Shown piece by piece: positions 6,445 to 14,272 of a DNA stretch of 26,677 nucleotides. The first letter of the stretch is position 1, and each line of letters begins with the position of its first letter. Below the pieces are notes generated by a model. It saw only the letters and a program-made list of their open reading frames with translations. It made no database searches and was not told the origin of the DNA. The stretch lies in the IMG/VR virus record IMGVR_UViG_3300021365_000086, positions 1-26,677 of that record; one strand, written 5' to 3'. Made by a program: the position numbers and the translations under genes. The DNA is from a virus.

Positions 6445-8340
6445 ATGGCTGAAAAAATCGTATCACCAGGTGTATTTACAAATGAAATAGACCAATCATT
6501 TTTACCCGCCGCAGCCGGTCCAGTTGGAGCTGCTATTGTTGGTCCTACTGTAAAGGGTCCTGTTTTAACACCAACCGTAGTTAATTCTTATGGTGAATAT
6601 GTTAGAACTTTTGGAGAGTTAATTCAAACTGGTAGTGATAACTATCAATATTTAACTTCTCATACTGCTAAAGAATATCTCAGACAAGGTGGTCCTCTTA
6701 CCGTTGTAAGAATAGCCGGTAATGACACAAAAAGAGCTACTGCTAACGTAGATTTAACTGTTGGAGTATCCGGTTCACGGAATACTATATTTACACTTGA
6801 AGCTTTAGGTGATGGTCCTCAGTTTAATAATTTTGTAGGAACTGGTTCAGCTTTAGGAACTGATCAATTATTAACACCGCAGATAAATTCTGCTACTAAT
6901 AAACAATTTGAATCAGGTAGTTTTGGTGGTCGTTCTGATAACTTTCGTTGGGAAATATCTAATCAAAATACTTCTAAAGGTACATTTACCCTTTTACTTA
7001 GACAAGGTGATGATACTAGCACGAAAAAGAAAATAATTGAAACACATGCTAATTTATCATTAGATCCAGAATCTACTGATTATATTTTGAAAAGAATCGG
7101 AAATGAGACAACATCGGTGCAGGTAGAAGATGGAGTTGCTTATTTAAGACCTAGTGGTGAATTTCCAAATAAATCTGGTTATGTAAGAGTAAGTAGTTTA
7201 CCTGATTCTAGGAAAACTCCTGCTTATTTAAATACTAATGGTGATGTAAATGCACCATATGCTGGGGTTGAAACAACTTATTTACCTCCGGTCGGTAGTG
7301 GTAGTTATGCTGGTGCTTTTGGATTAATTAACGGGTATCCAGTAAGTGGACTTCACACAAAACAAATTCGTGGTGATAATGGAACTAATGAGGTAGCACA
7401 TCCATATAACATGTACTTAGCACTTGATAGTGATGATAATAGTCAAGGTGTCAATTTAGCAGTAAGTTCTGTTACAGTAGGAACTGGTGGTTATGCTACT
7501 GCTATAAGTTTACTATCAAATAAAGATGAATATGCTTTTAACTTATTATTTTTACCAGGTATTGTTGATCAAACCGGAACAAATTCTAACACCATTATAA
7601 ACGATGCTATTCAATTATGTGAAGATAGAGCTGATTGTTTCTTGGTATATGATAATACTTTTCTTACAGATAGCGTAGCTAATGCTAAGACAAATACAGA
7701 AGTTCGTAACTCAAGTTATGCTGCTGCTTATTATCCTTGGGTTCAGATTCAAGATGCTACTACTGGTAATCTTAGATATGTTCCACCATCAACCGTGATT
7801 GCTGGGGTATATCATTTTAACGATGTGGTAGGACAACCTTGGTTTGCTCCTGCTGGTTTAAACAGAGGTGGAATTGATAGTGCTGTTAGGGCATACAGAA
7901 AATTAACACAAGGTAATCGTGATGACCTTTATGAATCAAATGTCAATCCGATTGCTACATTTCCTGGACAAGGTGTTACTGTCTTTGGGCAGAAGACAAC
8001 ACAGAAGAAAGCTTCTGCTCTTGACCGAGTAAATGTAAGGAGATTGTTAATTAACTTAAAAACATTTGTTGCAAGTTCTTCAAGAGGTTTACTCTTTGAA
8101 CAGAATACAAGTGATTTAAGAAATCAGTTTTTAAATGTTGTTAATCCTTATATGGAACAAGTCCAATCTAATAGTGGATTAAATGCTTTCCGTGTTGTAA
8201 TGGATGATTCAAACAACACACCAGAAACTATTGATAGAAATCAGTTGATAGGTCAGATATTTATCCAACCTACAAAAACTGCTGAATTTATAGTATTAGA
8301 CTTTGTAGTACAACCAACCGGAGCTGCTTTTCCTGAATAG
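6445..8340 (+). CDS. gp18: Contractile tail sheath protein, gp18 family
   Basis: This 631-residue protein is the contractile sheath (T4 gp18 has 659 residues). The N-terminus, SPGVFTNEIDQSFLPAA then VGPTVKGPVLTPTVVNSYGEY and TFGE, is the standard sheath start that wraps around neighbouring subunits. The C-terminal 170 residues carry the conserved core: WFAPAGLNRGGI, then ALDRVNVRRLLINLKTFV, FEQNTSDLRNQF, and a final strand near IFIQPTKTAEFIVLDFVVQP, all typical of gp18. The central part (about residues 90-360) is the variable protrusion domain exposed on the tail surface. CGGAGAAA precedes the start. The tail tube gene follows, as in T4. Confidence 0.95.
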   Translation: MAEKIVSPGVFTNEIDQSFLPAAAGPVGAAIVGPTVKGPVLTPTVVNSYGEYVRTFGELIQTGSDNYQYLTSHTAKEYLRQGGPLTVVRIAGNDTKRATANVDLTVGVSGSRNTIFTLEALGDGPQFNNFVGTGSALGTDQLLTPQINSATNKQFESGSFGGRSDNFRWEISNQNTSKGTFTLLLRQGDDTSTKKKIIETHANLSLDPESTDYILKRIGNETTSVQVEDGVAYLRPSGEFPNKSGYVRVSSLPDSRKTPAYLNTNGDVNAPYAGVETTYLPPVGSGSYAGAFGLINGYPVSGLHTKQIRGDNGTNEVAHPYNMYLALDSDDNSQGVNLAVSSVTVGTGGYATAISLLSNKDEYAFNLLFLPGIVDQTGTNSNTIINDAIQLCEDRADCFLVYDNTFLTDSVANAKTNTEVRNSSYAAAYYPWVQIQDATTGNLRYVPPSTVIAGVYHFNDVVGQPWFAPAGLNRGGIDSAVRAYRKLTQGNRDDLYESNVNPIATFPGQGVTVFGQKTTQKKASALDRVNVRRLLINLKTFVASSSRGLLFEQNTSDLRNQFLNVVNPYMEQVQSNSGLNAFRVVMDDSNNTPETIDRNQLIGQIFIQPTKTAEFIVLDFVVQPTGAAFPE

Positions 8341-8355
8341 ATTTTTGGAAAAGTG

Positions 8356-8363
8356 ATATTTAT
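8356..8363 (+). promoter_or_regulatory. ATATTTAT promoter-like motif upstream of gp19
   Basis: The octamer sits in the 41-base gap between sheath and tube genes, 18 bases before the tube start codon. If used, it would allow extra transcription of the tube gene separately from the sheath. Confidence 0.42.
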
Positions 8364-8381
8364 TATTATAGGAGATAAATA

Positions 8382-8870
8382 ATGGCCGAACTTTTAGAAG
8401 CAAATAAAATATTTTACACACCATACGAACCGAAGTTAAAAAATCGTTTTATTATGGAGATTGATGGTATACCAGCCTTTACCATAAAAACAGCACAAAG
8501 ACCTCAAATAACTTTTGACGAGGTTGCTTTAGAACATATGAATGTAACAAGATATGTCAAGGGTAAAGGAAGATGGCAGACACTACAGATAACAATGTAT
8601 GATCCTATAGTACCATCAGCTGCTTCTGCTGTTATTGAGTGGGTTAGACTTCATCATGAATCAGCTACTGGTCGTGATGGGTATCAAGACTTTTACAAGA
8701 AAAATGTTACTTTCAATGTATTGGGACCTGTCGGTGATATTGTTGAAAAATGGACACTTTATGGAACTATGATTCAAGACGCTAGTTTCGGTGACTTGGA
8801 CTTTAGTGCTTCAGAACCTGTTGAGATAACACTAACATTAAGATACGACTACGCTATACTTGAATTCTAA
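8382..8870 (+). CDS. gp19: Tail tube protein, gp19 family
   Basis: This 162-residue protein forms the inner tail tube; T4 gp19 is 163 residues. Family features are visible: an N-terminal LKNRFIMEIDGIPAFTIKTA strand pair, the RYVKGKGRWQTLQITMYDPI segment, a helix containing VIEWVRLHHE, the WTLYGTMIQDASFGDLDFS strand and the SEPVEITLTLRYDYA C-terminal strand. These build the hexameric tube beta-barrel. TAGGAG lies ten bases upstream of the start. It is immediately downstream of the sheath gene, the usual pairing. Confidence 0.94.
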   Translation: MAELLEANKIFYTPYEPKLKNRFIMEIDGIPAFTIKTAQRPQITFDEVALEHMNVTRYVKGKGRWQTLQITMYDPIVPSAASAVIEWVRLHHESATGRDGYQDFYKKNVTFNVLGPVGDIVEKWTLYGTMIQDASFGDLDFSASEPVEITLTLRYDYAILEF

Positions 8871-8904
8871 AGAAAAGTTGTAAACATACAACAAGGAGTT
8901 ATAA

Positions 8905-9651
8905 ATGTCAGAACATAAGTTCCCTACGGAAGTTATTGATTTACCATCTGGTGGAAAGGTATATCCAAAAGACTCACCACTTACTGAAGGTAAAATTGAA
9001 TTAAAATATATGACCACAAAAGAAGAAGACATCCTTATGTCTGAAAACCTTATTAAGAAAGGTGTGGTTATTGATAAACTACTAGATAGTTTGATTGTTA
9101 CAGAGGGTGTAAATCAAGCCAGTTTGGTATTGGGTGATAAGAATGCTATATTAGTTGCTGCTCGTATTCTTGCTTATGGTCCTGAATATACTGCTGAGGT
9201 AACAAACCCAAATGATCCCGAACAGAAAGTAGAACACACATTTGACCTTACTACCTGTCCTTTTAAAACTTTACCCGATGGTGTTGATTATACAGATAAC
9301 TCATTTGATTACACTACCGATATAGGTAAGAATAAAATTAAGTTTAAGTTATTAACTGGTAAAGAAGAAGCTCTAATAGAAAAGGATTTAAAACAATCTG
9401 CTAAGTTTGGATACTCTAGTGATATTACAACTAGATTGAGATATACTATTACAGAGGTAGATGGTGATAATAAACCAGAAACAATAAATTCATTTTCACA
9501 GAATATGTTAGCTCGTGATTCTGTAGCATTGAGAAATTACATTCAAGAAATTTCTCCTGATATTGACTTGACATCAGAAATAGAAATAGGGGGTGAAACA
9601 GTTAGCGTGTCAATTCCGCTTACTGTTGGGTTTTTTTGGCCTAACTCCTAA
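8905..9651 (+). CDS. gp26: gp26-like baseplate hub assembly / tail chaperone protein
   Basis: This 248-residue protein matches the gp26 family of T4-like phages: LPSGGKVYPKDSPLTEGKIE, then LKYMTTKEEDILMSENLIKKGVVIDKLL near residues 33-60, a central domain, and a terminal IPLTVGFFWP. T4 gp26 is about 208 residues. In T4 it is described as a baseplate hub protein. Here it lies between the tube gene and the tape measure gene, the place where other contractile phages encode the tape-measure chaperone (P2 gpE). The codons for its GFFW ending contain a run of seven T's, and a second reading frame continues from exactly there, so it may exist both as this short form and as an extended frameshift product. 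AAGGAG precedes the start. Confidence 0.8.
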   Translation: MSEHKFPTEVIDLPSGGKVYPKDSPLTEGKIELKYMTTKEEDILMSENLIKKGVVIDKLLDSLIVTEGVNQASLVLGDKNAILVAARILAYGPEYTAEVTNPNDPEQKVEHTFDLTTCPFKTLPDGVDYTDNSFDYTTDIGKNKIKFKLLTGKEEALIEKDLKQSAKFGYSSDITTRLRYTITEVDGDNKPETINSFSQNMLARDSVALRNYIQEISPDIDLTSEIEIGGETVSVSIPLTVGFFWPNS

Positions 9652-9859
9652 AAATAAATTAGATATACACCAGTCTATTTTTTATTTTATCTACGGAACG
9701 CCAGGTTTTTCATTTAGTGATGTATATGATATGCCTGTTCATTTAAAGAACTTTTATATCCGAGAGTTTATGGATTTAAAAAAGAAAGAAAAAGAACAGA
9801 TGGATGATGCTCAACCAAAACAGCAATCAACAATTCCTCGTAGATTTTCTCCTAAATAA
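9593..9859 (+). CDS. gp51: gp51-like / chaperone extension, +1 frame to gp26
   Basis: The open frame has a possible GTG at 9593, but the protein-like part begins at about 9632 (FFGLTPKNKLDIHQ), then FYFIYGTPGFSFSDVYDMPV, then HLKNFYIREFMDLKKKEKEQ. The GFS-xx-DVY-MPVHLK-FYIRE pattern resembles the small gp51-type proteins that follow gp26 in T4-like phages. No proper ribosome binding site serves the GTG (the purine run touches it), and the first 12 codons look like noise from the overlapping gene. Expression as a 73-residue extension of gp26 by frameshifting is more likely, giving a product of about 317 residues. In lambda and P2, such extensions help assemble the tail around the tape measure protein. 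Confidence 0.7.
   Translation: MKQLACQFRLLLGFFGLTPKNKLDIHQSIFYFIYGTPGFSFSDVYDMPVHLKNFYIREFMDLKKKEKEQMDDAQPKQQSTIPRRFSPK
9631..9637 (+). promoter_or_regulatory. Candidate +1 (or -2) frameshift site, seven-T run
   Basis: In the gp26 frame the codons read GTT GGG TTT TTT TGG CCT AAC TCC TAA. A tRNA-Phe on the second TTT can re-pair one base forward on TTT (9635-9637), after which GGC CTA ACT continues in the frame of the gp51-like ORF. A two-base backward slip gives the same frame. A -1 slip meets TAA at 9642. Polymerase slippage on the seven T's is another route. Confidence 0.55.
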
Positions 9860-9870
9860 CTCTTTTCTTT

Positions 9871-9878
9871 ATATTTAT
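9871..9878 (+). promoter_or_regulatory. ATATTTAT promoter-like motif upstream of the tape measure operon
   Basis: ATATTTATTAATG lies 24 bases before the start codon at 9903, in a 43-base gap. It would drive the operon of the small basic protein, tape measure, tube initiator, LysM protein and hub. Confidence 0.45.
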
Positions 9879-9902
9879 TAATGTAACTAGGAGAACTACA
9901 TC

Positions 9903-10109
9903 ATGTCGTTTATGGATAGAGATAATATTATTGAAGAAGGTTTGTTCGACAAACTTAAAAACTATTTTAAAGATAGAAAAAAATATGATAAACTCACTAG
10001 GATTTTAATGAAAGATCCAAAATGGAAAAAGGCATATAAAGATGTTGAAAAATCTTTAAATAAAGCTAAAAAAACAGCTGATTTAATAGCAAAACAGGCT
10101 GGTAAATAA
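9903..10109 (+). CDS. Small basic protein preceding the tape measure gene
   Basis: I do not recognise this 68-residue protein for certain. It begins MSFMDRDNIIEEGLFDKLKN and is otherwise very lysine-rich and helical, with no cysteine. Short proteins with an N-terminal I-x-E-G-(L/F)-F-D-K motif and a basic helical tail occur, as I recall, in T4-like phages. The segment I-I-E-E-G contains the (I/L)-x-E pattern used by the gp21 prohead protease, so cleavage in the prohead is a possibility, but it sits among tail genes. The start has TAGGAG 11 bases upstream, and the stop overlaps the next start (TAATG). Confidence 0.7.
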   Translation: MSFMDRDNIIEEGLFDKLKNYFKDRKKYDKLTRILMKDPKWKKAYKDVEKSLNKAKKTADLIAKQAGK

Positions 10110-12073
10110 TGGCAAAAAATAAAGTAACAGAAGAACAGATTAATAGACTTGCAGAAATCAATCGTGAGCTAGATAAGAGAACCAATAGAACTAAGGAGTA
10201 TATAGCTCTTGAGAAAGAAGCACTATCGTTACAAAAAGCTGGAGTTAAACTTGAAAAAACGATGGAAGGAATCCGAAGTTCTGAAGAGGGTATACAAAGA
10301 AGAATAAACTCAGCGATAAAAGATAGAGAAGGTTCTATTACAAATATTTTAAAATCTGCTATAAAAATGGATTTATCATCGGCTTCGGAATTATTAAATA
10401 AAAGAAAAATTGCAAGTAAAGAAAAAGAACTGGCACAAGTTCAAGAAAGTATTGCAGACTCACTTCAGAAAGATGTGAAAGCTGGAAAAATTACAGTAAC
10501 AGATAGGGCAAAAATACTTAAAATTCAAGATGGTATTGCTTCTGGTAAAATAAAAGAAAACGATGTCGGAGGAAAATTACAAGGACTTAGTGCTAAGGGT
10601 TTAGCAAATTCAAAACTATATGGTAAAAACCTTAAAGAACAAGCAGGAACTCAAAAAAATATAGGTGGTCTAATAAGTAAAAGTGCGGGTGGATTGGCAA
10701 AATGGGGAGCCAGACTTGGTGCATTTGGTGCGATAGCTGTTGGAGTGTATAGCTTGATAGCTAAGTTTGCAGCTAAAATAGATGAGGTAGGAAAAACATT
10801 TGGATTCTTGACAAGCCAAAATGAACAATTTAGAGGAGATTTAATAGCAGCTGGTAATGAGGCTATTATGATTGGAAAGAATCTTTCAGATGTTCTTTCT
10901 GTAACGGCTCAACTTTCATCTGAGTTTGGTATAACATTAGACGAAGCTGCTGATTTATCAAGAACTATTTTAGACACAGCAGTAGCAACAGGTATATCCA
11001 ACGATGAAGCTACCAAGTTATTTGGTACTTTTATGCAAATTGGAAACTTGACTTCTAAACAAGCAGAAGATTTAATAGAAGGAACTGCTCAGTTAGCTGC
11101 TCAAAAAGGTGTTGCTCCAACTGCTGTATTGCGAGATATGGCTAGTTCAGCTGAAGAGATTGCTTCTTTTACAAAAGATGGTGGTAACAATATAGCCGAT
11201 GCTGCTGTTCAAGCTAGACAAATGGGATTATCCTTATCTACTACTGCTAAAATTGCTGAGGGGTTATTGGATTTTGAAAGTTCAATAGCTAATGAAGTAA
11301 CAGCTTCAGTAATGATTGGAAAACAATTAAACTTTCAAAAGGCAAGACAATTAGCACTTGAAGGTAATATTGCTGGAGCCACTAAAAACATAGTATCTCA
11401 AGTAGGGAGTGAAGCAGAGTTTAATAAATTAAATGTATTCCAAAGAAAATCACTTGCTAAATCAATCGGTGTTTCTGTTGTTGAGATGAGTAAACTAGTA
11501 AAGGGTTCTAAAGAATTAACCCTTAGTGGTGCTTTAGCTGGAAAGAGTTTTGGTGATTTGATAGGTCAAGATTCTCTAAGTACACTTACGAGTATTGTTA
11601 ATTCCATCAAATCACTTGGTGCTACTTTACTTGATACGTTTGGTGGTCCTTTAAATGCGTTATTAGAAAAATTTAGAGATAACTTTACTGGTCCTGAGGG
11701 TATTGAAAAGATGAGAGCTACTGTTAGGAGTATAGGTGAAACATTAATTACAGTTTTAAATGGAATTATATCTGTTATTAATAAATTTACATTTGACAAT
11801 ATTACCACGATAGATAAAAATAAAGTATTTGGAACACCAACAAACGACTTTCGTGGTGGTAGAGGTGGGATAACTACAATGGCAGGACCCGCTGGTGTGT
11901 TTAAATTAAATCCAATGGATTCTGTAATTGCTACAACCAATCCAATACCAACAAATGATTTTGGTCCTCAACCTGCTGGTTCAGTTGGTGGTGCACAAAA
12001 AATTGAAGTAACTGGAACACTAATAGGAACTAGAAGTTCACTAATGGCAGTTATTGAGCAACCATTGGGGTAA
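10109..12073 (+). CDS. gp29: Tail tape measure protein
   Basis: This 654-residue, strongly helical protein has the features of a tape measure protein that sets tail length and is released at DNA injection. Residues 1-180 are Lys/Glu-rich coiled coil; residues about 199-225 are a hydrophobic, glycine-containing segment (WGARLGAFGAIAVGVYSLIA) that could insert in a membrane. A long Ala/Ser/Thr-rich helical domain follows (AQLSSEFGITLDEAADLSRT, TAQLAAQKGVAPTAV), like the tape-measure core domain of many tailed phages. The C-terminal 90 residues are Gly/Pro-rich and end in a beta-like IEVTGTLIGTRSSL segment. At about 0.15 nm per residue in a helix, the length suggests a tail near 100 nm. T4 gp29 has 590 residues; homology to it specifically is not proved. 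Confidence 0.85.
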   Translation: MAKNKVTEEQINRLAEINRELDKRTNRTKEYIALEKEALSLQKAGVKLEKTMEGIRSSEEGIQRRINSAIKDREGSITNILKSAIKMDLSSASELLNKRKIASKEKELAQVQESIADSLQKDVKAGKITVTDRAKILKIQDGIASGKIKENDVGGKLQGLSAKGLANSKLYGKNLKEQAGTQKNIGGLISKSAGGLAKWGARLGAFGAIAVGVYSLIAKFAAKIDEVGKTFGFLTSQNEQFRGDLIAAGNEAIMIGKNLSDVLSVTAQLSSEFGITLDEAADLSRTILDTAVATGISNDEATKLFGTFMQIGNLTSKQAEDLIEGTAQLAAQKGVAPTAVLRDMASSAEEIASFTKDGGNNIADAAVQARQMGLSLSTTAKIAEGLLDFESSIANEVTASVMIGKQLNFQKARQLALEGNIAGATKNIVSQVGSEAEFNKLNVFQRKSLAKSIGVSVVEMSKLVKGSKELTLSGALAGKSFGDLIGQDSLSTLTSIVNSIKSLGATLLDTFGGPLNALLEKFRDNFTGPEGIEKMRATVRSIGETLITVLNGIISVINKFTFDNITTIDKNKVFGTPTNDFRGGRGGITTMAGPAGVFKLNPMDSVIATTNPIPTNDFGPQPAGSVGGAQKIEVTGTLIGTRSSLMAVIEQPLG

Positions 12074-12076
12074 ATA

Positions 12077-14002
12077 ATGGGTTTAGAAAATTTAAAATCA
12101 GTATTTAACGACCTAACAAAAAATGTCAAAGAAGACTTTGGAGGACCACATGGTCAAGGTGTTCACGGTGGTTTAACAAACGAAAGACCATCAACACCAT
12201 CATTTCCAGATAAAAATTCTTTACTTGATAATACAGCAAATGGAGCATCAATCCCACCACAAGTTGCTAGGGTATTTCCAGATAATCGATCTATGAAACC
12301 AACATTGGAAAGTGGAAGGGGATTAAAAATAGGTTCTTCTGTTTTCTTAGATGCGACTGGTAATAGTAGATTTTCTATAGGAGATGCTCATCCTAAAAAT
12401 TATTCTATACTCGATGATATTACTCAAAATAAAATAGATAGAAATTTATTACAAAGTAAATCGCCAATTAATATATTGGGTATCGATGATACTACACAGG
12501 TAGTGGATTACAGTCCTTTTATTGAAACTCCAATAGGCACATATAGTGGAACTCAAACTTTTAATGAATTGTTATCGGATAAAATAAAGAAAAAAACTTT
12601 TGATATAACTACTTTAGGTAAAAATGGAAGATTAGGTGATCCAGAAGGACCATATGTATTAGGAACTCTTTTTAAACATAACCACAGAGGTTCACCGCAA
12701 AGAATACAAATAGATACAGGAGTTGTTAATCCAAATTCTAATATTGGCGAAACAATAAAAATAAATACCGGAAGAGCTGGTATAGGTTCGTTAAGTAATT
12801 TAGATATAAAAGGATATTCAACAAATTTTAGAACTGGTCTCATAGGTGATGGCGAACCTTATATTGTTAATGATATTGGTAGCCCAACAAATCAAGTTGG
12901 TAATAATAGAGATTTAATACCTTGGAGAGCGGCTCTTGATGATGTATCAAGGTTAGCTCAGTTTTATACATCGCCAGCTGGTCTTGCTTTTACGGTAAAA
13001 GAAAATATTACTAATGCTCTTATCGGAGATGGGTTAAAAGTAACAGAACCATTTAATTTTGTAATGGCTCCGCCTGTTCCAGTTCCAAATACAGGATTTT
13101 TAAATTTTGTACAACAATCAATTCAAGGTGCTGGATTAGGTAGTATAAGAAAACCATTCAAAGTTCAGTATTCTGATTTAACTAATTTCGGTGGATTAAG
13201 TTATGCTAATTTAGGTGACAGGCCACTTGGGCTTGCAGAATTATCACGAATAGAAATTCCAAAAGGTGATAGTTTTATTGCAAAAGCTGCCAGAAAAGTA
13301 TTAGTACCTTTTAGAAATTTAGGATTAAAAAAACTATCACAGGCAGTACAGGTTCCTTTAGTTAAAAGACCTACAAAATTTATTGATTTAAGTAAAGGGC
13401 CAAAGAAAACAAGTTATGCCGATGAAGCTGGTTCATTATTGTTGGAAGATGATAAGGCTGAAAAAACATCTGATGAGCTTTTTGAAAAAGGCGATTTTTA
13501 TGTAAAAATAAAAGATTTAAGGTCTAAGGCTTTGATTTACTTTAGAGGATATGTAACTGGTATAACAGAAAATGTCAATCCATCATTCACACCAACAAAT
13601 TACATTGGTAGAAGTGAGCCTGTTTATATCTATGAAAGAGGTGAAAGAGATATAAGTTTTAATTTAAGAGTATATCCTGCTAATTCAGTTGAACAATTTG
13701 CCATGTATGAAAAAATTGAACAACTCACAAGTTTAGCATATCCTAATTATTTACCAGAACAAAATAATAATTCTTTAATTAGAATGCAACCACCATTTAC
13801 AGAACTTTATATGGCACATATTGGAACTAAAAAACAAGGTCAATTTGGATTTATGAAATCTATATCTTATACGGTACCTGGTGAGGGTGATTGGGATGCT
13901 TTGAAGGGATTACCTAGATTATTTGACATCGCTATATCTTATCAAATTTTAAGTAAAAAACCACCACAAATGGGCGAATCATTTTACGGAAGAGGTCTAT
14001 AA
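12077..14002 (+). CDS. Baseplate tube-initiator protein, gp48/gp54-like (P2 gpU position)
   Basis: This 641-residue protein has two parts. The first ~460 residues are low in recognisable motifs, Asn/Ser/Gly/Pro-rich, and may be a phage-specific baseplate domain. The C-terminal ~180 residues (from GDFYVKIKDLRSKALIYFRG) read like a tail-tube-fold domain: YVTGITENVNPSFTPTNYIG, EPVYIYERGERDISFNLRVY, MYEKIEQLTSLAYPNY, then FGFMKSISYTVPGEGDWDAL and a final LFDIAISYQILSK strand. Such domains begin tube assembly on the baseplate (T4 gp48/gp54, P2 gpU). Its place between tape measure and LysM genes supports this. GGGG lies ten bases upstream of the start. Exact orthology to gp48 or gp54 cannot be decided here. 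Confidence 0.65.
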   Translation: MGLENLKSVFNDLTKNVKEDFGGPHGQGVHGGLTNERPSTPSFPDKNSLLDNTANGASIPPQVARVFPDNRSMKPTLESGRGLKIGSSVFLDATGNSRFSIGDAHPKNYSILDDITQNKIDRNLLQSKSPINILGIDDTTQVVDYSPFIETPIGTYSGTQTFNELLSDKIKKKTFDITTLGKNGRLGDPEGPYVLGTLFKHNHRGSPQRIQIDTGVVNPNSNIGETIKINTGRAGIGSLSNLDIKGYSTNFRTGLIGDGEPYIVNDIGSPTNQVGNNRDLIPWRAALDDVSRLAQFYTSPAGLAFTVKENITNALIGDGLKVTEPFNFVMAPPVPVPNTGFLNFVQQSIQGAGLGSIRKPFKVQYSDLTNFGGLSYANLGDRPLGLAELSRIEIPKGDSFIAKAARKVLVPFRNLGLKKLSQAVQVPLVKRPTKFIDLSKGPKKTSYADEAGSLLLEDDKAEKTSDELFEKGDFYVKIKDLRSKALIYFRGYVTGITENVNPSFTPTNYIGRSEPVYIYERGERDISFNLRVYPANSVEQFAMYEKIEQLTSLAYPNYLPEQNNNSLIRMQPPFTELYMAHIGTKKQGQFGFMKSISYTVPGEGDWDALKGLPRLFDIAISYQILSKKPPQMGESFYGRGL

Positions 14003-14271
14003 TGAGTAGATATGATAATGTAAAAAAAAATAAAAATAAAAAATTTATGTATACTGGAACATCTTATCTTCCAAAACACGAAGATAAAAACTCGGATATT
14101 CTTCTTATCGCTACACAAGGTGATAGGTGTGATTTAATAGCACAAGAATACTACGGAACAACTGAACTATGGTGGTATGTTGCTTCAGTAAATAATCTAA
14201 AATCCAATAACATTGAGGCTGGAACTCAGTTAAGGGTGCCGGTTTCAACAGAACAAGCAATTATAAAATAA
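14002..14271 (+). CDS. gp53: LysM-like baseplate protein, gp53 / P2 gpX type
   Basis: This 89-residue protein carries one LysM-like domain: DILLIATQGDRCDLIAQEYY then GTTELWWYVASVNNL and an IEAGTQLRVP ending, that is the pattern Y-x-x-x-x-GD-x-x-D-x-I-A-x-x-YYG-x-x-x-LWW-x-x-x-x-N-N then an index-like I-x-x-G-x-x-L-x-V-P. T4 gp53 has a related core (its YWVLLMCND segment), and P2 gpX is a short LysM protein at the same place before the hub gene. It probably clamps hub and wedge of the baseplate. The N-terminus is Lys/Asn-rich and probably flexible. Start overlaps the previous stop (TAATG) with GGAAGAGG upstream. Confidence 0.8.
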   Translation: MSRYDNVKKNKNKKFMYTGTSYLPKHEDKNSDILLIATQGDRCDLIAQEYYGTTELWWYVASVNNLKSNNIEAGTQLRVPVSTEQAIIK

Positions 14272-14272
14272 A

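Noticed and set aside
9631-9644. A classical -1 frameshift at the gp26 T-run, as in P2
   Set aside because: A -1 slip leads to TTG GCC TAA with a stop at 9642, so it cannot reach the downstream frame; only +1 or -2 does.
11566-11940. A 124-codon open frame on the - strand
   Set aside because: It is antisense to the tape measure gene, has a low-complexity hydrophobic translation, and every supported gene in the window is on the + strand.
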